From assembly GCA_012295275.1 (NCBI GenBank), contig CM022673.1, forward strand, positions 26,336,761 to 26,400,760: DNA of 64,000 bases. Direction: 5' to 3'. The notes under the pieces were generated by a model. That model saw only the letters and a list, made by a program, of their open reading frames with translations, was not told the DNA's origin and did no database searches. Shown in pieces: positions 1 to 13,642 of the stretch (position 1 is the stretch's first letter; each line of letters starts with the position of its first letter). The stretch comes from Chrysomallon squamiferum (Eukaryota; Mollusca; Gastropoda; Neomphalida; Peltospiridae). Position numbers and translations under genes: made by a program.

Positions 1-184
1 CCAGGTAACAAGATGTGAAAGGAGGGTGTGGATGATTTAACCTGCACCAAAATTAGCAGACCTGTGCTTAGTCTGATGAATTAGCTGGTACTGTTACAGA
101 GGCAGTAATGACAGTTAATAATCTGTTTTTCTCCAGGTTTTTTTTTTATTTCTTTTGTTTTAAATTTAATTTTTTTTTTTTTTT

Positions 185-231
<47 letters not shown>

Positions 232-1396
232 TTTTAATTTATTGAATTTTTAAACTTTATTTTATTATATTACTATTTTTTAATTATTATTAATTTATTT
301 ATTTGTCTGTCTATCTGTTATTATTATTTCTTTATTATTTTTCTTCTTCTTCTTCTTCTTCTTATTATTATTTTATTTTGATACCTTTTTGGCAAAAATA
401 GATAAACCATATGCATTTACATTTATTAATTTTTGTTTCTGATGTAAATTTATTTCTAATAATATTATTGAAATGTGTTAAAACAGACATACCCATTTTG
501 TGATTGGCTTCACATTGTAACTTAAGTGTTGGTGACAACTACATGATCATGAAAAGCATGCATGTGCATGAAATGTTCAGATGTCTCAGGGATTATATAC
601 ACACTTAACAAAACAAACCATTTTAATGAACCATGAAATTTGGTACAAAATGGTTATAATTATACAGAAAATGTCGTACCAAGACTGTACAAAAATATAA
701 CTTTGTGATTTCAGAACTATTAACCAGAAAATTAATGGATATTTTTAAATGACAAATTTTAATGTTAATCTTTTAAATAAACAGTCTTTGTATAATGATG
801 ACATCTGAAATGGAAAATCTTGTATTTCCATTTCACGAGTTACGTTTTACTAATTAGCAACAACATATCTTAAAATTAAAACCTTCTCATACATAGTAAA
901 ATAAACCCCACAGGCTCAGATTCACCATTGACTGGATGGACTGGTAAATAATCCTTTGGTATACGCTGAGAACTAAATCTTTAGCAAAAGACACCATAGG
1001 CAATCTATGCATCTTTACTAATATACCCCTTTTCAACATGAATGGAAAAATACAAAAACCAACAACATCCAAACATGTAACTAATACAGAAATAGCAGCT
1101 AGGTGAATAGAGTAAGATAATTATTATCTTGTTTTTGATTTTTTCTGATGCTCTGAATTTCAGCTGACTTCGTCCAATAATACACTGCACCGACTTCCTC
1201 AACCCTGGTTTAATGCATCACTGCTCTTCCTAGATACACGTTTACTGCATCACTGCACCCAAAATATTTCATGTCACTTCATTTCTTCAAGCACACTCTG
1301 AGTTCATTATTGGTGGGGGGGTTGTTTGTTTGTTTATTTATGTTTTTTTTCATACCTTGGTAATTAATGTTAGTTTCAAAGATAAAAAGATGATAA

Positions 1397-1412
1397 TGTA
1401 TCTATCTATCTA

Positions 1413-1477
<65 letters not shown>
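1397..1477. repeat. Compound microsatellite (ATCT)n-(CT)n-(AT)n
   Basis: Three simple repeats abut one another: about five ATCT units, then a CT run of about 25 bases, then an AT run of about 30 bases. The open frame across it is an artefact of the repeat (poly Ser-Leu and Ile-Tyr). Confidence 0.95.
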
Positions 1478-1479
<2 letters not shown>

Positions 1480-2449
1480 ATTCTCATAAAAGAGGGGAAA
1501 ATACTGATATTTAATACTGACTGTATATTAATTTTGCTCTTTATTTATTATATCCAGCCAAATAAGTTGTATTGCCAAAAGTGTTTCAGTGTGCACTTAT
1601 TAAAAAAAATCCAGAATAATATAAAAGTGCTAAAGGTCTATGTCTTTGGGAGGGTACATATTAAAAATCCCATGATGCTTCCAGCCAATGAAGTAACTGT
1701 AATGGGTTTCCTTTCTAACATCATTATATAAAATTACACATGCTACATAATAGAAACAATCATTTTTTTCTTTTTTTTCTCAGAGGCAGACATTTTGATA
1801 GACTCCATCGTTAAGTTAATGTTGGTGGTTTTAACGGCTGAATCACCAAGACTGGTTTGTACTTGGATAACGAGTTTTGTTCTTGTCAGTATTCAGCAAC
1901 AGTAATTAACTGACTGACTACAGCAACAGGTAAGAACAGCTTGACCAGGCCATAATTACAGTACATTAAACAGCAAGAACATTCTGGTCCTTAGACACGT
2001 CTGTCCACTTTGATGTGTCATCAGTTTAAACCTGGTTAGCAACTGGAGGAACATGTTGATGCAGAAGGAAATGAATAAAAACAAAACATATAAAAATGTT
2101 GTTGACTGCCAAAAACATGTCCCAGAAATGTTATTGAAGAGACAATGTTGATTTATTAATAATGAGTAAACAAATGGCATTATTAAGATATACAAGTGAC
2201 TAAGTTATTTTGTTTACAGCTCCTGTTATTAGTAACAAACAAATCAAAGGTTGTGATGTAATAGAGAAACTGAAGTTGTAAATATAATGAAGATAAAAAT
2301 TGCTGACTTTGTTGTGCATTTCGTACAAGTGCAATGTAAACATCAGATTCAAGATTATATTATTTACAGATATGGTAATTCTGTAAATAGTACACAGAAG
2401 GTCCTCCTGTAGTCTCATAGATCACAAGATCTGTATTCCTTGGTGCAAA

Positions 2450-2452
<3 letters not shown>

Positions 2453-2520
<68 letters not shown>
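2453..2520. repeat. (CA)34 microsatellite
   Basis: An uninterrupted CA dinucleotide run of about 68 bases. It gives an artefactual Cys-Val frame on the minus strand. Confidence 0.97.
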
Positions 2521-2523
<3 letters not shown>

Positions 2524-2604
2524 ACAAACATACTTTTTGTGGGGGTCAATTTTTAATATGTTTAGTATAGGGCAGCAGGATGAAGGATATTGAGTGCAAA
2601 AAAA

Positions 2605-2637
<33 letters not shown>

Positions 2638-3560
2638 TTGGCAATTCAGTGGATAATAAGTCCTCTGTTTCCTCTTTGAATCTTCAATGAACAGAAATAT
2701 CAAAATCTAATTTAATAAAAAAAAAATTAATAATTTATAGGTATGATTTAGCAATAAAAGAAAGGCATTTACATAATTTTCGTGAACCAGTGAAATAAAA
2801 ATCATTAATCCATTTTACCTCATTAAAAAGAACTTAAAAACAAAATGGCTAACATCAGCAAAATTCCCACGGATTCCTTAAACAAGAACAACATTTTTTA
2901 ATTTAAACTCATCTCTCTCTTAACAACAAAAATGTGTAGTGTATTTAAATAGGATATTCAGAAACAGCAGTGAAATTCTGAAATTTTTAAAAAATATATA
3001 GTTCATCATAAAAAAAAAAAAAAAAAAAAAAAATTAAGTTCACCAAAAGAACCAATTTTATACAATAAAAACAGAAATAAAAAGTGTGGGTCCAGACCTT
3101 TTATTGTGTATGTAAATACTCTCAAGACATATATCTGTGTGGTCTCATAAAGTGACACCAACACCTACATACGAATTTCATTTTCTATAAGCTTATTAAT
3201 GTTTGCCTTTCACTAAAATTTCTTATTATTGCCGTATAAGAGTTCTACAGCAAGATAACAGAAATGACAGACTGCAATGAAAATGCCTCCCTGTTCTCTG
3301 AGGTTCAAAATAAGGACAGATGCTGGAGGGCAAGTTTAGATGCATATTTTTATTGTTATTATTATCAGTTACAGTCTTTTTTTAGACAACATCAAAGGTA
3401 ATTTAATATACACGAACGAAATAAATCGTTACATCATCGTCAACAAATAAATGACTGAATACATAAAAAGGGTATCGCACTGCATTAAAAATTCAAAACA
3501 GTATATTTGTGTTTTTATTTTACAAAAGAGTGATAAGTCATTCTTTGATTTCCTTCTTAT

Positions 3561-3713
3561 TTTTATTTATTTATTTGTTTGTTTGTTTGTTTGTTTGTTT
3601 GTTTGTTTATTTATTTATTTATTCATTTGTTTGTTTGTTTGTTTGTTTGTTTGTTTGTTTATTTATTTATTTATTTATTTATTTATTCATTTCGTTTCTT
3701 TTCATTCTCCTTT

Positions 3714-3746
<33 letters not shown>
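3561..3746. repeat. Alternating (TTTA)n/(TTTG)n microsatellite ending in poly-T
   Basis: Blocks of TTTA and TTTG tetramers alternate with one another, followed by TTTA units and a pure T tract (3,721-3,746). The two overlapping long frames here (poly Leu-Phe-Val-Cys) are repeat artefacts, not genes. Confidence 0.95.
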
Positions 3747-5063
3747 CATCTGCCATAAATGCACTTATGGAAAGTATTCATTTCTAAAGGGTGTGGGGAG
3801 TGTTGCATTATGGACACAATACATTTTTTTTTTTTTTACAAACTGAAAATAGGTTGCATTTAAATGTTTTATTCAGTGTGAATGTTATCTGTAACCTACA
3901 TAATGTGCCCAGTCACTGAAGTATGTAAACTTATATCTTCAGGTTAAGATGCAAAGTACACTTTTTATGTTTGTTTAGATTTTTTTAATTATTATTATTT
4001 ATTTATTTATTTATTTATTTAACAAATAACTAAAAAAAAAAAAAATTTAAAGAATAACAAAATATGTATCTAATTTATTTTTGTAAATGTTATTGAAAAA
4101 TTTTAAAATCACTGAAAGAACATTTCTTCATACATATGTATGCACATTTACACAAATGTACCCAAATACTTTTGTTGCCTCTGGTAATCTGCAATGCTAA
4201 AGAGATTGCTATAGAATTTTTGAACCTCTTAAAGTAATAATATTCAGTTAATGTTTATTTGATTTTTTTATCCAGAATGAATTATAATGTCGTGATTTAT
4301 TTTTTACAAATAGACTGATTTTTAATATCTTTTTTTTCTCTCAACAACTGCTATCTAATTTTAAACATTTCTAAACATTTGCATGTTATTCATTTTCCTT
4401 TACTGCAAGTATATATATGTGTATAAGTAATGTATGCATATCAGTGTGTATTAGTCTGTAAATATATGCCTGTCTATATATACACACACTCATTTATATA
4501 TATTCACATACACATATATAAACATATATGTGTATGTATGGCTGTCTGACAGTATGTAATGTAAATCACATTTTTCAATTCTTTGAGATAATTAAACTTC
4601 ATATTGTTCAACAGTAGTATAAAGCCAATTAAAATATGTATTAGTCAGTGAGGTTATTTATTTTTTAAACATAAATTAACTGACTGCTATTGAATCACAA
4701 TATCTCACAGTTAAAAACACAAAAAAGATCAAACTGAGATAAAACATTAACAGACTGCCAGTGGTCCTGGAGCAAGATTGGGACTTTTCCCAACACTAGA
4801 CACGAACATGGCTGATCTGTACATATTATCCAATCCTTGCATTATCCTTAGGCTAACTGATAATATCTTTGTTAACAAAGTACACACAGTAATGACAATA
4901 TGGCTATCAAACAACAGATCAGTTCCATGCACTTTTTATACCACAGAACAATACCTCTTTGAACAAGATGTGTAATATATACAAAAATAACTGATTATAC
5001 TGGTATATAATAACTAACAGATATTAAATATATTGTACTTTTTAGTTTTATATAATGTGTATA

Positions 5064-5112
5064 TTGGATTTTAAACATTTTGGATTTTTAAACATTTTGG
5101 ATATTTAAACAT
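5064..5112. repeat. Short tandem repeat, about 16-bp unit, three copies
   Basis: Three consecutive units of the form TTGGATTTTTAAACATT, with one or two differences each, lie in an otherwise non-repetitive AT-rich stretch. Confidence 0.8.
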
Positions 5113-5159
5113 AATGATAAATTATACTGGTATGTGGTTACATAATTACACAATATTGC

Positions 5160-5575
5160 TTCTTATCATTAGCTGCATTGTACTATACAACACCTGCTTT
5201 CAAAGAAAAACTGATCTTTCATTTCAAGCAAAGTGTTGAGAAATTACCCTTGCAATGTCTGGCAAAATCTGGGGTTTTCCTGAAATATTTAGGCAGCCTG
5301 CTTACTGTGATTCAGACATTTTATACTTATCATTAGGTCTGTTGCCATTTACAACACCTGTTTTCATTTCAAGCAAAGTGTTGAAAAACTACTTTGCAAA
5401 GTCTGGCAAAATGTGGTTTTCCTGAACTATTTATTGAGAATCAGACAGTTTATACTTATCATTAATTCTGTTAAGCTATGTGCTCAGAAATTACCCTGAA
5501 AAGTCAGGCAGTGTGAAGATTTTCTAAATGTTTAGACAACCAATGTATTGTGAATCAGAGCCTGTATATTCTACT
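5160..5575. repeat. Degenerate tandem repeat, three copies of a unit of about 130-167 bp
   Basis: Each copy opens with a TTATCATTA motif (about 5,162, 5,328 and 5,457). It continues through CAAAGTGTTGA-like and GTCTGGCAAAAT-like blocks, TTTTCCTGAA, and ends near TGTGAATCAGA. Copy 1 is about 167 bp; copies 2 and 3 carry internal deletions. There is no coding potential. It looks like an old, decaying minisatellite or tandemly duplicated repeat. Confidence 0.8.
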
Positions 5576-6814
5576 GACTGTCTCATTTTGCACACTGGGC
5601 TGTAATATTTGTATATAGATTATCTTCAAATTAGATTCACTAAATTTGTATTAGATTTTTGTGGAACTAAAATGAAAAATAAATTAAATATATATAAACA
5701 AAAATAAAACTTTTAAATAATAAGTGAAGAACAGTATATCAGGTTCACTTTTTTTTAAAGTTATTCTTAATGCACAGAATGCTTCTCCATTCAAAGAACA
5801 AAAAATATTTAAATATCTTTTACTAACCTTGAAGTTGAAATTGTTAGTTATTGTTGTTGTTGATTCCTTGAGAGCAATGGTGGTTTTGGGGTTGGTTCTT
5901 TTTTCTTTTTTTTTGAGTAAACAATAGTTGTTTTTTTTTATATCAATTTTGTTAAATTTTTTATACTACACATACCAATACTATTAAACTTTTCAGTTTC
6001 TACAGTTTGATTTCAAGTTTATTTCTCCATATCTACAACATCCATTGTCATAAATTTGCTTATGAATTCTGGATTTCTATTTAAAAAATACACCTTTTTT
6101 AAAGGCAGTATATATAAATCTATATATTGTACTAATTTAATTTACAGTGTGTGTGTGTGTGTATGTGTGTATGTGTTTTGTATACATTTTAAACAGGAAC
6201 AAATTTTTTTTTTACACAGCCTCCTTTTCTTAAAACATGTGTTTAAGAATTGTTAATACATGTAGATATATGTAAGTTAAGAATAAAAATTAGAAAATGT
6301 TTACACACTTTTACTTAACCGAGAAATATTTAGTATATTTGTGAAAAGTATGCTTCACAGCTATTTGCTCAGATTAACACAAATACCTTTTCACCTGATC
6401 TGCATATCAAATTTCTGTTTCGCACACCATAAATTTGTAAGAAAAGACAAGAAAAAGTCAACAAAGTATCAAATGTGAAAGGAACCTGATCATTTAAAAT
6501 GAACAAGAAGAAGAAGGAAGTTATTGCAGTAATGTTAATATGACCGATAACAAAATCTTCAAATTTTTATTTTGAATTTTCACTGCTGTTGTTTAAATTA
6601 TAACTAAATGAATAAATTAAGTAAAATTTTAAAAAATAGAATAAAATAGTTGAAATTTAATTCTTAAATTAATAAAAAGTTAATTAAATAATGAAACATT
6701 TTTTTATATATAACTTTAAATAATATAAGTAAATAAAATTAAATAAAGTAAATATGTAATTAAATATTAAATTTATTAGAATAACATTGCCGACAGAATT
6801 TAAAAATAATAATA

Positions 6815-6816
<2 letters not shown>

Positions 6817-6857
<41 letters not shown>

Positions 6858-6871
6858 GTGTGTGTGTGTGT
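6817..6871. repeat. (TG)n microsatellite
   Basis: A TG dinucleotide run of about 55 bases with one C interruption. Confidence 0.95.
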
Positions 6872-7404
6872 TATCAAACAAGCAAAACTAAGTCAAATAA
6901 ATACATCATTTTTCAAAAGTAAATTAAATTGAAAAAACAACATTTAATTAATTCAATTAATATGAAATCAAAAAAAAAGTAAATAAATAAATATATTTCT
7001 GAAAAAAAAAAAAAAAAAAAAAAATAAACCAGCGAAGTTAAGTAAAATAAATAAAAAGTAAATAAAAGGATCATAAAAACGATTCACGGCAAAATAGCCA
7101 CATCTATCTCCCAAGCTGCAAGGTACGTATGATTGTAGGTCAGGTCACAGCTCCCGTTTTTCTAACAGATAATTTGAAAAACTTGTCAAACCACCTGTTC
7201 TGGTATATCTTGGATTCCTCTATGTTAAAACTAGAGTTATTAATTCACGGAGATTTTATAGCGTGTTTATCATACGAGTGACAGTGACAGTTGACAAACA
7301 AAATAGATGTGTTCCTGTCATGGCGTAAGCTAATTATAATATCACAGTCAATAGTTTTGCACAGACGTTTTGAAAAGTGATATAATTATTTGCCAAAAAA
7401 AAAA

Positions 7405-7435
<31 letters not shown>

Positions 7436-8440
7436 TGAAAAAAAAAGGAATTATTTAGCTGATAAAAGAATTCATTTGTAATAAATAAACCATGACAGAA
7501 ACGTGTAGGTGTATGAATGTGTGTGTGCGTTGGTGCGTTAAATCTATTAGTCATAAAATTATTAAAAAATATTAAAATTCTGAAAACAAATTATACTACG
7601 AGCATAGATTTAATACCTTATATATTATGTTTTTATAGAATTTATATCATTGCAGTTGTTAAATTATATTTTAAAAAATAAAACAATTGACTATTATCTT
7701 AATTCATTTTTTATCACTGTATATCTCTGTTAGGCTACCACAACTGGTTATCTAAATGCGTGTTTTCTCAGTTTAGGGGAAGGTGGAAGTAAAAGATTTG
7801 TTTTTGCTGATTAAATATAGCTACATTCTTCTGAAGAAATTATGTTAAAAATATTTTTCTTGGCATTATTTGCGAATGAAAGTGTGTGTATGCATACATA
7901 TAAATGTGTGTGTATATTTGTTTGTGTATGTGTGTTTCTGTGTGTTTGGGTGTGTTTTGTGTGCACATGTACAATTACACATAACTGTATATGTGTACTT
8001 TTATTAACATCCAATGTGACCATGAAAATTCAGTCTAACAAAAGTGCAGTAAACTTTGGACACAACCTCTGTCTTATTCAGAGTATTGCCCAAAACTTTT
8101 CTTTCTTGTGACCATTAAGATCAAGAGTTAGATTTACTAACACCAAAAATGTTTTTCATCTCAAACTTTTAACTGCAGGTGCAGTATAAAACTCGTATCT
8201 ACCCAAACTTGACCTCTGATCAGCCAAGCTGATTTTAAGATGGACAAAAATCAAAACATTAAGAGTCTGATGACACATATGTGTTGTATATGAAAATATA
8301 TATATACATACGGTACATATATTGTATGAAATAAAAATTAAAAAGCCCCAGCATCCTTGAAACACACAATTAATATAAAAAAATATTAAAAAAAAGAAGA
8401 TAGAAGTGTATTTGTGAAAATAACCGTAAGCAGTAATTAC

Positions 8441-8537
8441 CTCAGCAGACAGCAGTTCTCGGGAAAGCTCAGATCTCACAACTGGTTTGACAGCTCTTTG
8501 GGCCCCTTTTGTCTGGGCAAGCTCTTCATGTAATTCA
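8441..8537 (-). CDS. Candidate isolated coding exon, possibly FAM107-like
   Basis: On the minus strand a 97-bp block is bounded by an acceptor (CTACACAG) and a donor (GAG|GTAATT). It encodes about 32 residues including SELHEEL and SELSRELLSAE, and is less AT-biased than its surroundings. The charged, leucine-spaced pattern loosely resembles the conserved core of the FAM107 family (an ELH-x-EL block followed by a PEL block), but the match is short and made from memory. No neighbouring exons could be joined to it. If real, it belongs to a minus-strand gene whose other exons lie in long introns or outside the window. Chance splice sites in AT-rich DNA are a real alternative. Confidence 0.3.
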
Positions 8538-9175
8538 CTGTGTAGATATAAATCACAAGCAGAGTCTATCATATGTGTATGAATTCGTGTGTAAGTCTTT
8601 CATATGTTAAGTACCAGTGTAGCACAGTTTCAATACAGTTCAGACTAATGCAAAATGCACACAGTCATTTATAGACTTCTTTTTGAAATGCTGATATACA
8701 GACACAGATAACAGACATTAAATACCCAGTCAAATTTTGTATCACGTTTTCTCTATAAGAAAAAAATTATATATATATATATCATAATGGTTATATTTTA
8801 TTAATTTTTGGTTTGAATTATTTATTATTTAGTATTTGGGTTTTATTTATTTATTTGTTTGTTTGTTTATTTTTTTTTATTTTTTTTTTTTAATTTAATT
8901 TTTTTTTTTTTTTTTTTTTAAATATATATATATATAATCAGTTTTGATAAGTTAAAAATATACTGAAACATTTTATTATGTATTATATACACGTATAAGA
9001 ACACAAGCAATACTGAGTTTTGTTTTTAATCAGTTATACAACATTTAAATTCTTCTTTCTCTTTTTCTGTTTTTAATATTTTTCATTGTTCTTATCTAAA
9101 ATGCATCATTTATTCACTAGTTAAAGTCACTGAAACTGCAAAATATGTATCAGTGCATATATGTGTATATGTATC

Positions 9176-9290
9176 TATGTATGTATGTATGTATCTATGT
9201 ATGTTTATATGTATGTATATATGTATGAGTATGTATGTGTGTATGTATGTATGTATCTATGTATGTATGTATATATGTATGTACGTATTA
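9176..9290. repeat. (ATGT)n microsatellite with interruptions
   Basis: ATGT tetramers, with occasional ATCT and ATAT units, run over about 115 bases and are followed by a short GT run near 9,296-9,311. The Met-Cys-Val-Tyr frame over it is an artefact. Confidence 0.93.
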
Positions 9291-10429
9291 TCTAGGTGTG
9301 TGTGTGTGTGTATGGATATATATATAAATGTATGTATGGTAATTTAATCACGTGCACAAAAATCTACACAAATTAATGTAAGTACATTTGCTTCATTACC
9401 TAATAACTGTTTCTATATTTTGGTATTTCGGATAATACACATCAAAACAGTATTTACATGATCACTGTCAAAATGTTAAACACAACAGATTCAGTTCATG
9501 CATTTTGTAACATTATATTCTGTACTAAGCTTAAACTAAATATTTAACTAAAAGGCAGGATTTACTTAATGTGTGTGTAAACTATATATATATATAAAAT
9601 CATTTTATCACTGAAAAAAAGGATCAGCATTTTGACCAGTCATTATACATTTCAGTTATTAATTATGTTATATAACTGATTAAGAAAATTCTGCCTTAAC
9701 GTTATTAAAACATATTAGTGAAAATAAAATAAAATAAAATAAAATAATGCTTATTACAGTTATAATTACTATTATTTTAATACCTGTATCTTGAGGTCAC
9801 TTTTAATAGGTCCAATCTATGGTCTTCCAACATTACATTTAAATCCATTCAAATACGAGAAAAAAAAAACCACCCCAAGAAATCAACTTTACATCTTCAT
9901 TTGCCTTCCATTGACAAAAAAGAGTGTTGAAAACGCCTAAAAATCCTTCAGAGATATAGCAAAAGTGTGATTTCACCCAAAAAAAAAGGTTTTAAAAAGA
10001 GAAAAAAAACTAAACTGAAAGAAATCGAGTTAGAAGAGCGATGAGGATATTTACTCGGTCCTGGTGATTATTGATAGAGTTTAATTTAATCAACATCTTT
10101 GAAGGACGAAGCAGGAAACGCTGGGAGGGCCCAACGACAACATGGCTTCCCACTGGTCAGCGAAGGAACGCTGTGGGTGAGCATGTTTGGCTTGGGTCCT
10201 GTGCTCACAAGAATCCACTGAGCAAATGGAGAATGTTTGACCTGTGGCACACTAAAGTATGTGTACTGTCAGCATGCAAATGCAATGGTGTGATCAATGC
10301 GAAACATTACATGCAGAATGTTTGTGGTTATAAACATCACATTGCAGAAATGCCTGTCAGCATTTGTTACATTTCTTAGTTTGTTTTGTTTTTTGAATTT
10401 TTTTGTTTTTTTTATCAAAAGGAAGATGA

Positions 10430-10672
10430 TATTTCTCATTTGAAATGCTTAAAATCAAATTGTAATCAGAAAACAAATTTTTATTTCAAAATGAAATGCT
10501 TATACAATTAATTTATTATATCTATATAATTTAGGTTTGTTTAAATTAAATTTATAATCTTTAAACTAAGTTTTCAGGTTTTGAAATGTTTAAAACTAAA
10601 TTTATAATATTCAAAAATTAGGTTTCATATTTTGAAAAGCTTAAAACTAGATTATATTATTTACAAATTTAA
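10430..10672. repeat. Degenerate AT-rich minisatellite, about 50-bp unit
   Basis: Successive blocks share the pattern TTTTGAAATG-TTAAAACTAA-TTATAAT, seen at about 10,436, 10,475, 10,532, 10,578 and 10,630, with heavy divergence. The last two copies align best. No coding potential is seen. Confidence 0.6.
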
Positions 10673-13028
10673 TAACAGACCTTTTATCTTTAAGTAATGC
10701 AATTTCAGTATCTTGAAGTTCTCTTTTTTTTTTTTTTTTGGTGAAAGATCTTTTAAAGAAAACTTGAATAACAATTTTATCTGAATAAGAAAATAAACCC
10801 CCCAAAACTAGACAAAGCATAAATATATTATGTTGTTTTATGTTTTAAACTATAAGATAATAACACTTTTTATTTATTAAACAGCAATGTTTTTCAAACA
10901 AGATAATAAAATGAACATTTTTTGTGGAGATATCATAGAGTCTGAACTGTTACGGTTATTAACTTTTAACTTTTGACTTTTAATTTTTTATTTATTTTAA
11001 TATAATATAAATCTGTTGAAGTAATATATTAAATAAGTTTTAAATTTGTTTTGGATAATATTACAGGTCAATATTGATTACTCACAACAAATTTGGCAAA
11101 ATGCCAAATTCAAACAAACAAACAGGGAAAAAAATAATAATGCATGAAGTTGCTTTTAAAATCTATTTTAATTGATATTAATAATTTGCTATTTTAATCA
11201 GTGGAGGCATTTCATTAATGTGGTTCTAAAGATGAGTAAACTATTCATTTAATAACAATTCAAAACAATTTCATTGTGGACAATTATTAGGTGTTGTACA
11301 TATTTTTGTTCCTGGTTTTTGTTCACTTTTTTAACAAACATGATGAGATAAGAAAGGAAGCCCAATCCCATAATTCACTGGGCTTATTATTAACTAACAA
11401 TGGATATGCGCCAGCCAATAAGCAGGAAAGCACACACAATAATTTTTTTATAAATCAGTTGCAGGGCACTGTCTGGAACAGGAAATAGCTCACTGGAACA
11501 TTGATTTGTAACAATAATAATTAAAAGATAAAATTAAATGTTAAAACATTTCAATTAAACCAGTAGCAGCCACTGTAAACTGTTGATAATTACTTCCATT
11601 GTTAGTAATGAAATAACATTAATTTTAATTACACCAGCACATTACTAAATCTTTACTAAAATCATTCAAAAACTTTTTTCAAAACAAATATCTACAAACT
11701 TCAATGTAATATACTTACTCTGTTATCAGTTTCATTACACAATAAATTAACTGAAGGAAAATAAATAAAAGAAAAAAATGGCAATAAATATAAAAAAAAA
11801 AAAAAAAAAAAAAAAAATAGTAATAATAATAAATTACCTGTCATGTGTCTTACTAATGGGTTTGTTTTGTTTCGTTTTATGTTGTTGTTATTTTTTTGTT
11901 TTTTTTAAATTCCTCCAAGCTAGATTACAAAGAGTTCAGCCAAATTTGAGATGATTCAGTTTCACGCCTTAAAGAACAGTTTACACATTCATTTCTTACA
12001 GAAATGCTGAACTGGCTACCACAGATCGTTTCGAACAGCTTCCAGGCAGAGTGAAAACTGAAAACGTAATTTTATTTGTACAAGCATTACTTTAGCGTGC
12101 ACTCTGTTATAACAGTGGAGTAATCAGCCCTCCTGTTAGACACACACTGGGCTGATTGTGACAAGATTTCACATAAGACGTTATTCAAACAATCAAATAT
12201 TTGTTGCAGTCCCCACTATTGACTCCAGATCTCGGTGAGAACGTAATTTCCATTTGAGAGTTCGTTCTGTGGAATGGTTATGTTTCAACATTATTATTTC
12301 TTAAACATATAATTTAGAAAAGAAAAAAAAGATGTATAAATATTACCTTTTATATATCTGCTCTTCTGTTAATATTATTTAAGTGGGAAGGTTGGTAATA
12401 AACCAGCAACAATAAAAAAAAAAAAAAAAAAAAAAAAAGAAAGAAAAACCCACAAGACGAGAAAAAATGGTGGGAAAAAATTAAATAAATATTTGCTGAA
12501 TAGTGAAAAAAAAAAAAGAAAAAAAATAATAAAGAAGAAAAAGATATTTTAAAAAGAAGAAGAAGAAAAAGCAAGGGAATAAATATGTTGGAATGAAATA
12601 AGATCAAATAACACAATAATTTTTTTTTTTTTTTTTTTTTTTATCTGAATATGTAATGTTACTATGTTACTGACACAGATGTGGCTCAAAAGCAAACAGA
12701 CAGCAGTTCAAATATAGAACACAGGACTGAAGCTTGACTGTTCTCAGGATCAGTCCTCTTCAGTGTATGGAGTTCCCATTCCAACCAGAACTCCAAAATC
12801 TTGTAAAAGGAATCTTGCTGCTGGTCAATAATAGTAATTTATGAAATGATTGTACCTGATTTCTTTTCATGTGCAGTAAATAAGACATTAAATGCATCAA
12901 TAATTTTTGTTGTTGGTATTACTGTTATTGCCACTGCAACTGCTATTACTACAACCATAACAACTGCTACAACATAACATTTCTTTTTAAATATAAAAAG
13001 AAAACACACACACCTATTTAAATCATTA

Positions 13029-13170
13029 TTATTATTATTACTATTATTACTGTTGCTGCTGCTGTTACTACTACTACTGCTACTACTACTATATTACTAC
13101 AACCATTACTGCTATTACAATTACTGTTACTACCTCTACTAGCACAACTACTACTACTACTGCTATTATT
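13029..13170. repeat. Trinucleotide repeat tract (ATT/CTA/CTG mixed)
   Basis: About 140 bases of trinucleotide-periodic sequence move through ATT, CTG and CTA units with point interruptions, as in an ageing microsatellite. Confidence 0.85.
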
Positions 13171-13537
13171 ACTGAATAGAGACAGTAATAAAAGAGAAGC
13201 AAAATATTTTATTACTCAGAGGTGATTCATTGCTTTCTCTTTCCTTATGATTTACATTTAAGCAGTTATGGTAGCAGTATTAATAGCTGTTTTATGTGTG
13301 TGTATGTGTATCTATGTACATATATATGTATATATGAATTTTCATTTTCTATTTAGCATTTAAAATATCCTTTTGTCTTAGGAACAAGTAAAAACTTTAT
13401 AATAATTACATTAAGAGAAGAATTAAAACAGAAATACAAAAACATGAAAGACTGAGTAAACCTTGTTTTTTTTTTCATCTTTAAACTTAACCATATGTTT
13501 ACACAAAGGTTTTTAAATATGTAAGGTAATATTATTG

Positions 13538-13566
13538 AAATAATAATAATAATGATAATAATAATA

Positions 13567-13638
<72 letters not shown>
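13538..13638. repeat. (AAT)n-(AAAT)n microsatellite
   Basis: An AAT trinucleotide run changes into AAAT tetramers. It lies about 230 bp upstream of the ankyrin gene start codon. Confidence 0.95.

Positions 13639-13642
<4 letters not shown>

Larger units (their letters stand above)
1..8440. other. AT-rich region without a supportable gene
   Basis: No open frame here has family similarity, credible flanking splice sites or protein-like composition. The stretch consists of A/T-rich DNA, homopolymer runs and microsatellites, with the more structured repeats listed separately. It could be intergenic, or intron or untranslated sequence of a minus-strand gene that owns the candidate exon at 8,441-8,537. 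I cannot distinguish these from sequence. Confidence 0.6.

Noticed and set aside
3451-3846. Long plus-strand open frame (131 codons) rich in Leu, Phe, Cys and Val
   Set aside because: It is a direct translation of TTTA/TTTG repeats and poly-T, with no protein-like sequence outside the repeat.
4747-4975. Overlapping frames on both strands of about 60 codons each
   Set aside because: Composition is less biased than the surroundings, but there is no family match, no splice-site support and no reason to prefer either strand. One of them needs a non-ATG start.
10071-10379. Plus-strand open frame of 102 codons in a GC-richer patch
   Set aside because: No recognisable domain and no upstream or downstream exon. 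The openness is explained by locally lower AT content. It may be a noncoding exon or repeat fragment.
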